Source: Billgrantia lactosivorans (GTDB lineage: Bacteria > Pseudomonadota > Gammaproteobacteria > Pseudomonadales > Halomonadaceae). From it: 64,000 nt of DNA. The stretch is taken from assembly GCF_003254665.1 (NCBI RefSeq), contig NZ_QHGY01000002.1, forward strand, positions 169,517 through 233,516. Direction: 5' to 3'. This document shows positions 44,769 to 53,225 of the stretch, in pieces. Each line of letters starts with the position of its first letter. The stretch's first letter is position 1. The notes below the pieces were generated by a model. It was given only the letters and a program-made list of their open reading frames with translations. It was not told the DNA's origin and searched no databases. The position numbers were made by a program, and so were the translations under genes.

Positions 44769-44806
44769 TTATCCACAGAAGCTGTGAGCAAAACCCCTGT
44801 GGATAA
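44769..44806. promoter_or_regulatory. Two inverted perfect DnaA boxes
   Basis: TTATCCACA (44769-44777) and its inverse TGTGGATAA (44798-44806) lie 20 bp apart between the mnmC start and the YciI-like gene's stop. Both match the DnaA consensus without mismatch. They could regulate mnmC or titrate DnaA. Confidence 0.6.
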
Positions 44807-44824
44807 GCGCGCTCGTCGGGGGGC

Positions 44825-45124
44825 TCAGGGCAGCACTTTCTTGAACGGCTTCACGGTCGCCTTGGCGTAGACGCCGGCGATCATGTAGGGGTCGGCGTCC
44901 GCCCAGGCCTGGGCGGTCTCGAGGCTGTCGAACTCGGCGACCACCAGGCTGCCGCTGAAGCCCGCATCGCCGGGGTTCTCGGCATCCACTGCCGGGTGCG
45001 GGCCGGCCAGCACCAGGCGGCCCTCGTCGCGCAGTTTCTCCAGCCGCGCCAGGTGGTCGGGGCGGGCGGCCAGACGCCGCTCCAGGCTGTTCTTCACGTC
45101 TTCACTGATAATTGCGTACAGCAT
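44825..45124 (-). CDS. YciI-like protein
   Basis: The 99-residue cytoplasmic protein has the YciI pattern: [10 protein letters not shown] at the start, a helix with [29 protein letters not shown] and [22 protein letters not shown]. The family has a ferredoxin-like fold with a His-Asp pair and no agreed reaction. GAGG lies 8 bases before the ATG. Confidence 0.88.
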   Translation of the reverse strand: MLYAIISEDVKNSLERRLAARPDHLARLEKLRDEGRLVLAGPHPAVDAENPGDAGFSGSLVVAEFDSLETAQAWADADPYMIAGVYAKATVKPFKKVLP

Positions 45125-45238
45125 CGCAGCGTTCCTCGGGCAAGCGCGGTTTCACCGCGGACTCCAAGCGTGCGTTGACCGGCCGTCGCCGGGCGCGCAC
45201 CATGGGCCATCATTTTGACAAAGTTGCCTGCCTGCGTC

Positions 45239-46168
45239 ATGCCACAGCCCACCCTGCCCGCGCGTTTCGCCGGCGATCCCGCCCCCCTGGGCGTCGACCT
45301 GCACATGCACTCCACCGCCTCGGACGGCGCCCTGGCGCCCGCCGAGGTCGCCGCCCTGTGTGCCGCGCGCGGCGTGAGGCTGATGGCGCTGACCGACCAC
45401 GACACCGTGGCCGGCGTGGCCGAGGCGGGCGAGGCGGCCAGCCGCCTGGGCGTGAGCCTGCTGCCGGCGGTGGAGCTGTCGACCCGCTGGCAGGGAATCG
45501 GCATCCACGTGGTGGGGCTGCTGCCGCAGGGGGTCCGCGGGGCGCTGGGCGCCGGCCTCGAGGCCCAGGCCGTGGCACGCGCGGCGCGCGCCGAGGAGAT
45601 CGCCGCACGCCTGGAGCGGGTCGGGCTCGACGACGCCCTGGCCAGGGCCCGCGAGCAGGCCGGCCCCCATCGCCCCCTGGGGCGGCCCGACTTCGCCCGA
45701 GCGCTGGTGGCGGCGGGGCTGGTGCCCGACGTGGGCACGGCGTTTCGCAAGCATCTCGGCAGTGGCAAGGCGGGCGACGTCAAGGCGCACTGGCCGGCAC
45801 TGGCCGAGGTGGTGGGCTGGGTGATCGAGGCGGGCGGCGTGGCGGTACTGGCGCACCCCCTGCGTTACGGGCTGACCCGGCGCAAGCGGGGGCAGCTGCT
45901 GGACGACTTCGCCGCGGCCGGCGGCCAGGCCGCCGAGCTGGTCAGCGGCTTCCAGAACGCCGACGTTACCCGCGACCTGGCCCGCCAGCTCGGCGAGCGG
46001 GAGCTGCATGCCTCGCTCGGCAGCGATTTCCACTTCCCCGGCGGCCACCTGGCCCCGGGCAGCATGAGCCCGCCGCCGCGCACCGCGGTGCCGCCGGTAT
46101 GGACGCACCCGCGCCTGGCCGGCTTCGTCGCGGCGGGCTGCGACGCGCCCGCCTCCGGCGCGCTATAG
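45239..46168 (+). CDS. rnm: PHP-domain 5'-3' exoribonuclease (RNase AM/YciV)
   Basis: The 309-residue enzyme has the PHP metal motifs DLHMHSTASDG, ALTDHDTVAG, VELSTRW, LAHPLRY and LGSDFHFP. The E. coli homologue YciV (RNase AM, formerly TrpH) trims 5' ends of rRNA and degrades pAp. I chose ATG 45239; the TTG at 45215 would add eight residues. It is followed by yciO, as in E. coli. Confidence 0.88.
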   Translation: MPQPTLPARFAGDPAPLGVDLHMHSTASDGALAPAEVAALCAARGVRLMALTDHDTVAGVAEAGEAASRLGVSLLPAVELSTRWQGIGIHVVGLLPQGVRGALGAGLEAQAVARAARAEEIAARLERVGLDDALARAREQAGPHRPLGRPDFARALVAAGLVPDVGTAFRKHLGSGKAGDVKAHWPALAEVVGWVIEAGGVAVLAHPLRYGLTRRKRGQLLDDFAAAGGQAAELVSGFQNADVTRDLARQLGERELHASLGSDFHFPGGHLAPGSMSPPPRTAVPPVWTHPRLAGFVAAGCDAPASGAL

Positions 46169-46206
46169 TGGGCAGCACAAAATCGATGACGACAGGGAGG
46201 CCACTC

Positions 46207-46830
46207 ATGGGGCAATTCTTCCAGATCCACCCGGAAAACCCGCAGAAGCGCCTGATCGACCAGGCGGTGCAGATCGTCCGCCAGGGCGGGGTGGTCGCCT
46301 ACCCCACCGATTCCGGCTACGCCCTGGGGTGCCACCTGGGGGACAAGAAGGCGATCGAGAAGATCAAGTGGCTGCGTTCGCTGGACGACAAGCACAACTT
46401 CACCCTGGTGTGCTCCGACCTCTCCGACATCGGTACCTACGCCAAGGTCGACAACAGCGTGTTCCGCCTGCTCAAGGCCAACACGCCGGGGGCCTACACC
46501 TTCATTCTCAACGCCACCTCCGAGGTGCCGCGCCTGCTGCTGCACCCCAAGCGGCGCTCCATCGGCGTGCGCGTGCCCGATCACCGCATCACCCGTGCCC
46601 TGCTCGAGGCCCTGGGCGAGCCGCTGATGAGCGTGACGCTGATCCCGGTGGGCGAGGCGCTGCCGATGACCGACGCGGAGGAGATCCGCGAGCGCTACGA
46701 TGCCCACCTGGACCTGATCATCGACGGTGGCGCCTGCCACCTGGAGCCCACCAGCGTGATCGACCTGCGCGAGCTGCCGCCGATCATCGTGCGCGAGGGG
46801 CGCGGCGACCTGGCGCCGTTCCAGGATTGA
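46207..46830 (+). CDS. yciO: Sua5/YciO family protein
   Basis: The 207-residue protein has the YrdC-like fold with GVVAYPTDSGYALGCHL, KHNFTLVC, TPGAYTFIL, KRRSIGVRVPDH and TSVIDL. YciO paralogues are related to the threonylcarbamoyl-AMP synthase TsaC, but their own role is unclear. The ATG at 46207 has GGGAGG 6 bases upstream; the long upstream frame is antisense noise inside the PHP gene. Confidence 0.92.
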   Translation: MGQFFQIHPENPQKRLIDQAVQIVRQGGVVAYPTDSGYALGCHLGDKKAIEKIKWLRSLDDKHNFTLVCSDLSDIGTYAKVDNSVFRLLKANTPGAYTFILNATSEVPRLLLHPKRRSIGVRVPDHRITRALLEALGEPLMSVTLIPVGEALPMTDAEEIRERYDAHLDLIIDGGACHLEPTSVIDLRELPPIIVREGRGDLAPFQD

Positions 46831-46844
46831 GTGCTTCGTAGTCG

Positions 46845-47729
46845 CTACTCCTTGCGCGTGTCGCTCGGCGGTTCGGCGAGGTGCGGGTCTTGCGTTTCCT
46901 CGTCCAGCCAGGTACCGCACTTGAGGCAGTAGAGCGCACGTTTTTCGTGGCGATCATGGCCGCAGCCGGGGCAGGCCTGATCGGAGTAGCGGTCAGCGCG
47001 AATCGAGCGGATCACTTCGGCCGAGAACACCCCGGTGGGCACGGCGATGATCGAGTAGCCGATCAGCATGACCAGGTTCGAGATCGCCTGGCCGAGGGGC
47101 GTCACGGGCACGATGTCACCGTAGCCCACCGTGGTCAGGGTGACGATGGCCCAGTAGATGGCCTTGGGGATGCTGGTGAAGCCGGCCTCGGGGGGCTCGA
47201 TCATGTAGACCAGAGAGGCGAACAGGGTCACCAGCAGGAATACCGTGAACAGGAACAGGAAGATCTGGTGCCAACTGCGTAACAGCGCTTCCACCAGCAG
47301 ACGACCCTCGCCGACGAACTGCATCAGGCGCAGCACGCGGAAGATGCGCAGCACGCGCAGCACGCGCACGATCACCAGGGTCTGAGCGCCGGGTAGCAGC
47401 AGTATCAACCAGGTAGGCAGGATGGCGATAACGTCGATCACGCCGTAGAAGCTGCGCAGGTAGCGCAGCGGCTTGTCGAGGATCCACAGGCGGACCAGCA
47501 GCTCGGCGGTGAAGGCGAGAGTGAAGCCCCACTCCACCCAGTAGAACCATTCGCCATAGGCCGCGCTGAGAGGGTCGACGGTATCGAGCATGACCACAAT
47601 GACGCTGGCCAGGATCATCAGGATCAAGGCCAGGTCGAAGCCCTTGGCCAGCGGGGTATCGGACTCGAAGATGACCTGGAACAGGCGGGTACGCACACCT
47701 TCGGCGGCGGGTCGGAGCGGTTCAGTCAT
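46845..47729 (-). CDS. Voltage-gated-type potassium channel with C-terminal zinc ribbon
   Basis: The 294-residue protein has six membrane segments (about 25-230), an S4-like helix with regularly spaced arginines (VIVRVLRVLRIFRVLRL) and the K+ selectivity filter TTVGYGD. After the pore the cytoplasmic tail carries two Cys-x2-Cys pairs (CPGCGH and CLKCG), which suggests a small zinc ribbon. Such a tail is unusual beside the typical channels of this group and may mediate assembly or sensing. Confidence 0.88.
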   Translation of the reverse strand: MTEPLRPAAEGVRTRLFQVIFESDTPLAKGFDLALILMILASVIVVMLDTVDPLSAAYGEWFYWVEWGFTLAFTAELLVRLWILDKPLRYLRSFYGVIDVIAILPTWLILLLPGAQTLVIVRVLRVLRIFRVLRLMQFVGEGRLLVEALLRSWHQIFLFLFTVFLLVTLFASLVYMIEPPEAGFTSIPKAIYWAIVTLTTVGYGDIVPVTPLGQAISNLVMLIGYSIIAVPTGVFSAEVIRSIRADRYSDQACPGCGHDRHEKRALYCLKCGTWLDEETQDPHLAEPPSDTRKE

Positions 47730-47789
47730 GCGTTTGCGTCCTGCTGCAAGTGGCTCATGGTCGGCTAGGCGCCAGGTGCTGAGAATGAC

Positions 47790-48632
47790 TCACGCCGCCA
47801 GGCGGTGTGCCAGGCGCAGTGCGGTTCGACCGAACTCGACGTCGAACCAGTCGCGCTGTGCCAGCATGGCGGCGAGCTGGCCGGCATCGTCGCCGCCGCT
47901 GGCGGCAAGTGACAGCAGTGCCTGCCGGGCCGTCACCCTCCACGCATCGTCGCCGGTATCGGCCAAGGCATCCAGGGCCAGCAGGGCGCGGTGCAGGCGC
48001 TCGCCTTCGTCGGCTCCTTCGGGTAGCGTCCAGCGGCCGCCGAGCAGGGCGCTGCCGCGGGCGGCCTTGCTGGCGTCGGCGGGGCGCAGGGGAACCGTCT
48101 CGGCGAAGGCCAGCGCCAGGCTCCACAGCGCCTGGGGGTCGCCGTCCTTGAGCTCCAGCTCCAGTTCGTTGATCGTCACGCGGCGTCCGGCGGCGCGTAT
48201 CTCGCCCTGGTCGAGCGCCACTTCGATGGTGGCCTCGGCCAGTTCCAGGCGCCACAGGCGGCGCTCGAAGTCGGTGGCGAAGCGCGGCTCGAGCCGTGCC
48301 AGTACCTGCGCACCCAGCGTGGCCATGGGGGGCAGGGCGGCAAGCCCGGCGCGGTCGAGGCTGCCGCCCGCCACCGGCCACTCCCACTCGCGGCGCCGGC
48401 TGTAGCCACCGCTGCCGTCGCCGCTGGCCTTGAGGGTCTGTATCCAGCTGTCGTCGCGGCGGCGCAGGCGCAGCGCCAGGCGAGCGGACTCGAGGTCGCC
48501 CTCGGGGGTATCGAAATAGGTGTTGGCCAGGCGCTGCGCGCCATCCACCCCGCCGCGCAGCAAGGGGTGCTGCAGCAGGCGTTCCGGCCCCGTCTCGCCC
48601 AGTGCCAGCTTCATCTCGATCTCTTCGCTCAT
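47790..48632 (-). CDS. CYTH-domain inorganic triphosphatase
   Basis: The 280-residue protein begins with the CYTH signature EIEMKL (ExExK, residues 4-8) and has the matched basic and acidic strands LALRLRRRDDSWIQTLKASG and ITINELELELK-type motif. YgiF-like CYTH enzymes hydrolyse tripolyphosphate. A weaker CHAD-like helical tail may occupy the last 80 residues. AGGAAGAGG precedes the ATG. The neighbouring phosphate transport genes are divergent and possibly related in function. Confidence 0.85.
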   Translation of the reverse strand: MSEEIEMKLALGETGPERLLQHPLLRGGVDGAQRLANTYFDTPEGDLESARLALRLRRRDDSWIQTLKASGDGSGGYSRRREWEWPVAGGSLDRAGLAALPPMATLGAQVLARLEPRFATDFERRLWRLELAEATIEVALDQGEIRAAGRRVTINELELELKDGDPQALWSLALAFAETVPLRPADASKAARGSALLGGRWTLPEGADEGERLHRALLALDALADTGDDAWRVTARQALLSLAASGGDDAGQLAAMLAQRDWFDVEFGRTALRLAHRLAA

Positions 48633-48760
48633 GCCTCTTCCTGCTATTTGACTGGTGTGAGTGCGCGTCAGGAACTATCGTGGGATCAAATATTTCGATG
48701 ACGTGACAGGGTGCCATTCTTTATACTGGCGCCGCCATTCCACAAGCGCATTACTACGCC

Positions 48761-49441
48761 ATGGTCAAATCCAATCCGTTCTCGGCGATGTTCGGCCGCT
48801 CGCCGTTCCAGCCACTGCTGGCGCATATCGCCAAGTCCAACGAGTGTGCCGATCAGCTATTGCCGTTCTTCGAGGCGTCGCTGGCCGGTGACTGGGACGA
48901 GGCCGCCAGGGTCCGCGAGACCATCACGCAGCTGGAGCACGAGGCCGACAGCCTCAAGACCGAGCTGCGCCTCAACCTGCCCAACACCCTCTTCCTGCCC
49001 GTCTCGCGCAGCGACCTGCTCGACCTGATCAGCGTGCAGGACAAGATCGCCAACAAGGTGCGCGACATCACCGGGATCATGCTCGGCAGGCGCATGCGGG
49101 TGCCCGATGAGCTGGCCCAGCCCATGCGCGACTACATGCACACCGCGGTGGCCTGCGTCGCCCAGGCACGCCAGGCGCTGGAAGAACTCCAGGACCTGCT
49201 GGAGTCCGGCTTCGGCCGTCATGTCTCCGACGTGATGCAGAACCTGATCCGCGAGCTGCACATCCTCGAACAGCAGGCCGACCAGCAGCAGATCGACATC
49301 CGGCGCCGGCTCTTCGACCTGGAAGACACGCTCAAGCCGGTGGACGTGGTCTTTCTCTACAAGATCATCGACTGGGTCGGCGAACTCTCCGATCGCGCCG
49401 AGCGCGTCGGCAGCCGCCTCCAGATTCTCACTGCCCGGTAG
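48761..49441 (+). CDS. DUF47/TIGR00153 PhoU-like protein
   Basis: The 226-residue all-helical protein has the TIGR00153 features: NPFSAMFGRSPFQPLLAHI at the start, LEHEADSLK and the HILEQQADQQQ helix with E-x3-D metal-cluster type residues. Members are encoded next to Pit transporters and are thought to regulate them. No Shine-Dalgarno sequence precedes the ATG; a TATACT -10 element lies 34 bases upstream. Confidence 0.92.
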   Translation: MVKSNPFSAMFGRSPFQPLLAHIAKSNECADQLLPFFEASLAGDWDEAARVRETITQLEHEADSLKTELRLNLPNTLFLPVSRSDLLDLISVQDKIANKVRDITGIMLGRRMRVPDELAQPMRDYMHTAVACVAQARQALEELQDLLESGFGRHVSDVMQNLIRELHILEQQADQQQIDIRRRLFDLEDTLKPVDVVFLYKIIDWVGELSDRAERVGSRLQILTAR

Positions 49442-49508
49442 GACGCCGCGCCCGGCGTCGCCGGGGGGCGCTCTCTCAACCTGACAGCCACATAGGACCC
49501 ATCCCCCT

Positions 49509-50774
49509 ATGTCGATCATTGCAGAGCACGCGAATACCTTCATCATCCTGGCCTGCCTCTTCGGTTTCTTCATGGCCTGGGGCGTCGGTGCCAACGACGT
49601 CGCCAACGCCATGGGCACCTCGGTCGGCTCCCGGGCGATCACCATCAAGCAGGCGATCATGATTGCGGTGGTGTTCGAGTTCCTCGGCGCCTGGCTCGCC
49701 GGCGGCGAGGTCACCCAGACCATCCGCAAGGGCATCATCGACCCCGCCGCGCTGGAGCACGACCCCCAGCTGCTGGTCTACGGCATGCTGGCATCGCTGC
49801 TGGCGGCGGCCACCTGGCTGCTCATCGCCTCGATGAAGGGCTGGCCGGTATCGACCACCCACTCCATCGTCGGCGCCATCGTCGGCTTCGCCCTGGCGGG
49901 GCTCGGCATCGATGCCGTGGGCTGGCCCAAGGTGGGTCAGATCGCCGCCAGCTGGGTGGTCTCGCCGCTGCTGGCCGGCACCATCGCCTTCACCCTGTTC
50001 AAGTCGGTGCAGCACCTGATCTTCGAGGCCAAGGATCCCTTCGCCGCGGCCAAGCGCTATGTGCCGTTCTACGTGCTGCTGGTCGGCTTCGCCATCTGCA
50101 TGGTGACCCTGACCAAGGGCCTCAAGCACATGGGGCTGAACCTCGGCTTCGGCCCTAACCTGCTGCTGTCGCTGCTGTTCGGCTTCGGCATGATGGCGCT
50201 GGGCGGCTGGATGGAGCGGCGCGTGCAGGCCGGCAGCCGCCAGAGCGACCACTTCGGCTTCACCGGGGTGGAGCGGGTGTTCGGCGTGCTGATGATCTTC
50301 ACCGCCTGCGCCATGGCCTTCGCCCACGGTTCCAACGACGTGGCCAACGCGGTGGGGCCGCTGGCGGCGGTGATCAGTGTCGTCGAGCACGGCGGCGCCA
50401 TCGAGACGTCGGCGCTGGTGCCCTGGTGGGTACTGGTACTGGGCGGCGGCGGCATCGTGGTGGGCCTGGTCACCTACGGCCACAAGGTCATCGCCACGGT
50501 GGGTACCGGCATCACCGAGCTGACCCCCAGCCGCGGCTTCGCAGCGACCCTGGCCGCGGCGCTGACCGTGGTGCTCGCCTCGGGCACGGGGCTGCCGATC
50601 TCCACCACCCACACCCTGGTGGGCGCGGTGCTTGGCGTGGGCCTGGCGCGTGGCATGGCGGCGCTCAACCTGCGCGTGATCGGCACCATTGCCATGTCGT
50701 GGCTGATCACGCTGCCGGCCGGGGCCGGGCTGGCTATACTGTTCTTCTTCATGTTCAAGGGCATTTTCGGCTGA
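49509..50774 (+). CDS. pit: Low-affinity inorganic phosphate transporter
   Basis: The 421-residue inner-membrane protein has the two Pit signature motifs GANDVANAMGTSVGS and HGSNDVANAVGP and about ten helices. It imports metal phosphate with protons. It forms an operon with the DUF47 gene 67 bases upstream, the standard arrangement. In some relatives the driving ion is Na+; this cannot be told here. Confidence 0.95.
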   Translation: MSIIAEHANTFIILACLFGFFMAWGVGANDVANAMGTSVGSRAITIKQAIMIAVVFEFLGAWLAGGEVTQTIRKGIIDPAALEHDPQLLVYGMLASLLAAATWLLIASMKGWPVSTTHSIVGAIVGFALAGLGIDAVGWPKVGQIAASWVVSPLLAGTIAFTLFKSVQHLIFEAKDPFAAAKRYVPFYVLLVGFAICMVTLTKGLKHMGLNLGFGPNLLLSLLFGFGMMALGGWMERRVQAGSRQSDHFGFTGVERVFGVLMIFTACAMAFAHGSNDVANAVGPLAAVISVVEHGGAIETSALVPWWVLVLGGGGIVVGLVTYGHKVIATVGTGITELTPSRGFAATLAAALTVVLASGTGLPISTTHTLVGAVLGVGLARGMAALNLRVIGTIAMSWLITLPAGAGLAILFFFMFKGIFG

Positions 50775-50838
50775 TTGACTGCTGCGCTCGACATTCTGGC
50801 CGCCGGCGGTGCCGAAGCGTCGGACCGTCAAAATCCTC

Positions 50839-50864
50839 GTGTAGCAGGCTACACTCCGGTTTTT
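50839..50864 (+). terminator. Hairpin with T-run after pit
   Basis: GTGTAG (50839-50844) pairs with CTACAC (50849-50854) across CAGG, followed by TCCGG and TTTTT. It may end the pit transcript; it is part of a longer GC-rich stretch before argA that looks structured. Confidence 0.4.
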
Positions 50865-50930
50865 GCGCTCCGGCGGCGACCAGCCTGTCATCGCTCGCGA
50901 CGTAAATCTGGCTGGGGTTATGACCGGTAC

Positions 50931-50960
50931 ACGGCGGCACCTTGAAGGTGCCGCCGTTTT
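50931..50960 (+). terminator. Strong terminator upstream of argA
   Basis: An 11-bp stem, ACGGCGGCACC pairing with GGTGCCGCCGT across TTGAA, is followed by TTT. It ends about 60 bases before the argA start, so it separates argA from pit or attenuates argA. Confidence 0.8.
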
Positions 50961-51022
50961 CGTCGCTCTGATATAGTCGAAACCGATACATCCTCCCTTT
51001 CATCTGCTGCCGGAGAGCGGCC

Positions 51023-52336
51023 TTGGACACTCGTTTCCCCTTCGTCGACTGGTTCCGCAATTCCTCCCCGTACATCAACGCACATCGGGGCCGAACCTTC
51101 GTGATCCTGATCGAGGGCGAGGCCATGGCGCGCGGGCGAGGCGAGCAGCTGATCCAGGACCTGGCGCTGTTGCACACCCTCGGCGTGCGGCTGGTGGTGG
51201 TGTTCGGTATCCGCCCCCAGGTGGAGCAGGCACTCAGCGAGGCGGGCATCGAGCCGCGGCGGCACGACGGACGCTGGGTGGCCGACGAGGCGATCATGGC
51301 CTGCGTCGAGCGGGTCGCCGCCGAGCAGCGCCTGTGGCTCGAGGCGCGGCTCTCGCTGGGCCTGCCCAACACGCCGCTGCATGGGGTCGAGCTGACGGCC
51401 GTGTCCGGCAACCTGGTGATGGCCAAGCCGCTGGGCGTGCGCGAGGGCGTCGACTACGACCACAGCGGCGAGGTGCGTCGGGTGCGGGTCTCGGCGGTGC
51501 AGGGGCTGCTCGATCGCGGCTCGCTGGTGCTGCTGCCGCCGCTGGGCTTCTCCAGCACCGGCGAAGTGTTCGACCTGGATGCCGCCGAGGTGGCCCAGCA
51601 CGCGGCCATGGCGCTGGCCGCCGACAAGCTGATCCTGCTGGGCGAGGCGGCCGGGCTCTACGACGAGAACGGCGCCCTGCAGCGCCAGCTGACCCCCGCC
51701 GAAGCCGAACCGCTGCTGGGCCAGATCGAGCCGGGCTGCGAGCAGGCGCGCCACATCGCCGCCGCCTGTGCCGCGGCGCGCCACGGCGTGGCACGCACCC
51801 ATCTGCTCTCGTGGCAGGATCACGACGCCCTGCTGGGCGAGCTGTTCACCCGCGACGGCGTGGGTACGATGATCACCCGGCACCGCTACGAGCAGCTGCG
51901 CCCGGCCGAGCTCGGCGACATCGCCGGCCTGCTGGAACTGCTGGAGCCGCTGGAGCGGCGCGGCATGCTGGTGCCGCGCTCGCGCGAGCGCCTCGAGCAC
52001 GAGATCGACGACTACCTGGTGATCGAGCGCGACGGCATGATCATCGGCTGCGCGGCGCTGCACTGCTTCGCCGAAGCCGAGATGGGCGAGCTCGCCTGCC
52101 TGGCCATCCACGTCGACTACCGCGGCGGCGCCCGCGGCGCGCTGCTGCTGTCGGGCGTCGAGCGGCGCGCGCGCCGGCTCGGGCTCGGGGCGCTGTTCGT
52201 GCTGACCACGCATACCGCCCACTGGTTCGTCGAGCACGGCTTCCGCCCGTCGGATATCGACTCGCTGCCCACGCTGCGGCGCGACACCTACAACCACGCG
52301 CGCAAGTCGAAGATCCTCGTCAAGACGCTCGCCTGA
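51023..52336 (+). CDS. argA: N-acetylglutamate synthase
   Basis: The 437-residue enzyme has an N-terminal amino-acid-kinase-like domain (about 1-280, with FVDWFRNSSPYINAHRGRTFV at the start, in line with ArgA) and a C-terminal GNAT acetyltransferase domain (about 290-437, with LACLAIHVDYRGGARGALLL). It catalyses the first step of arginine synthesis and is inhibited by arginine in this family. The start is TTG at 51023 with GGAGAG 5 bases upstream. Confidence 0.95.
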   Translation: MDTRFPFVDWFRNSSPYINAHRGRTFVILIEGEAMARGRGEQLIQDLALLHTLGVRLVVVFGIRPQVEQALSEAGIEPRRHDGRWVADEAIMACVERVAAEQRLWLEARLSLGLPNTPLHGVELTAVSGNLVMAKPLGVREGVDYDHSGEVRRVRVSAVQGLLDRGSLVLLPPLGFSSTGEVFDLDAAEVAQHAAMALAADKLILLGEAAGLYDENGALQRQLTPAEAEPLLGQIEPGCEQARHIAAACAAARHGVARTHLLSWQDHDALLGELFTRDGVGTMITRHRYEQLRPAELGDIAGLLELLEPLERRGMLVPRSRERLEHEIDDYLVIERDGMIIGCAALHCFAEAEMGELACLAIHVDYRGGARGALLLSGVERRARRLGLGALFVLTTHTAHWFVEHGFRPSDIDSLPTLRRDTYNHARKSKILVKTLA

Positions 52337-52408
52337 GCCCCGCTAGGCGCCTGTCACAGGCTGTTCGGGGCTTCGCCGCCGCCCGGAGATGGCTAGCCGG
52401 GCGGCGGC

Positions 52409-52523
52409 TGTCGCTTCGGGGCAACGCCGCCAGGCGCGTTGTCGCCGAACGGGAACACTGCAACTCCCTGTTTTTTCATGACCACGGAGGAGTTCCTCGA
52501 AACGGTGTCTCCTTTCGGTGACG
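52409..52523. promoter_or_regulatory. Three GlrR-like binding sites (TGTC-N10-GACA type)
   Basis: Sites are TGTC-N10-AACG at 52409-52426, TGTC-N10-AACA at 52440-52457 and TGTC-N10-GACG at 52506-52523. The known enterobacterial GlrR consensus is TGTC-N10-GACA; the last two have one mismatch each, the first two. They lie upstream of the sigma-54 promoter, as activator sites should. Confidence 0.6.
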
Positions 52524-52597
52524 AAAAACGGCCCGATCCCTCGATTTTTGTCCCGCTTTCCCGCCCGGATGTCGGCATGCCAACTCTTTATCCTTTT

Positions 52598-52610
52598 TAT
52601 TTTGTTGATT
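52598..52610 (-). promoter_or_regulatory. IHF-like site
   Basis: On the minus strand AATCAACAAAATA matches the IHF consensus WATCAA-N4-TTR with one mismatch. It lies in an AT-rich tract between the GlrR-like sites and the sigma-54 promoter, where a DNA bend would be expected. Confidence 0.5.
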
Positions 52611-52631
52611 TTAAAGCCATATCGAGATTCC

Positions 52632-52647
52632 TGGCACGCAAATGGCA
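52632..52647 (+). promoter_or_regulatory. Sigma-54 promoter
   Basis: TGGCACGCAAATGGCA matches TGGCACG-N4-TTGC at all fixed bases but one, with GG and GC the required 10 bp apart. Transcription should begin near 52658. Confidence 0.8.
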
Positions 52648-52657
52648 ATATACATGG

Positions 52658-53122
52658 TGAGCAACGAAGAAGTGATTCAAACGGCTCGAATCACTTCGGA
52701 CCGTCGGGAGGCTCGGGTAACACCACCCCCCCATGCCCTGTGCGACCCGGGCTTCAAGACGATCAGCGTTCGCTCCGCGATGTGTAACTTAGGTTGCGAT
52801 GAGACGGGTACCGCCGACAGGCAAGGAACGGTACCAGAAGGGCAAGGATGCCCCGGCAAGGATGCCTCATCCCCTTCGGGGGATCGAATTTCGGGCCAGC
52901 GCTGGTGAGTTTCCTCCCGCGGTGGCGCCATAGGACGAAGCCGGGTGGTTCGCCGCCCGCCCGTATCGGCAGCTCCTGGTGGCACTGGGCCGGTACGGGG
53001 CTTCGGGACCCTCGGGTCCACTGAAAGTATGGGACATGGCTCGACCAGGCGAACGATGCCTATATTTTCAACCCCTTCAGTTCCCTGCGTATTGGGCCGG
53101 CGTTCGCCGGCCTCTTTTTTTT
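52658..53122 (+). ncRNA. Candidate sigma-54-dependent small RNA (GlmY/GlmZ-like position)
   Basis: The predicted transcript runs from the sigma-54 start to the terminator at 53095-53122. It begins with a clean stem-loop, AGTGATTC pairing with GAATCACT (52671-52695), and has further GC-rich hairpins, for example at 52869-52883. Short frames inside lack ribosome sites and conserved features. In enterobacteria the sRNA GlmY is encoded exactly here, ahead of glrK, and is activated by GlrR. The sequence is not recognisably GlmY and the span of about 465 bases is longer than GlmY, so processing or a different RNA is possible. Confidence 0.5.
53095..53122 (+). terminator. Strong Rho-independent terminator of the candidate sRNA
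   Basis: GGCCGGC (53095-53101) pairs with GCCGGCC (53106-53112) across GTTC, followed by TC and eight T residues. It lies about 100 bases before the sensor kinase start. Confidence 0.9.
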
Positions 53123-53225
53123 CCGGCGGGGCGGTGTGGCGGGGCAGTAGCCGAGCGTGGAACTCTGTTATCCTTCAGGAACGTATATAGTGGTCCCTCA
53201 TCTTCTCCTGAATAGAACATTGGTC

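Larger units (their letters stand above)
52337..52657. other. Non-coding control region upstream of the qseEGF system
   Basis: This stretch after argA has a GC-rich first part with three GlrR-like sites, an AT-rich part with an IHF-like site, and a sigma-54 promoter. No credible gene was seen. Confidence 0.6.

Noticed and set aside
52642..52908. Small protein of 88 residues (start ATG 52642)
   Set aside because: The ATG lies inside the sigma-54 promoter, there is no ribosome site, and the sequence looks like translated structured RNA.
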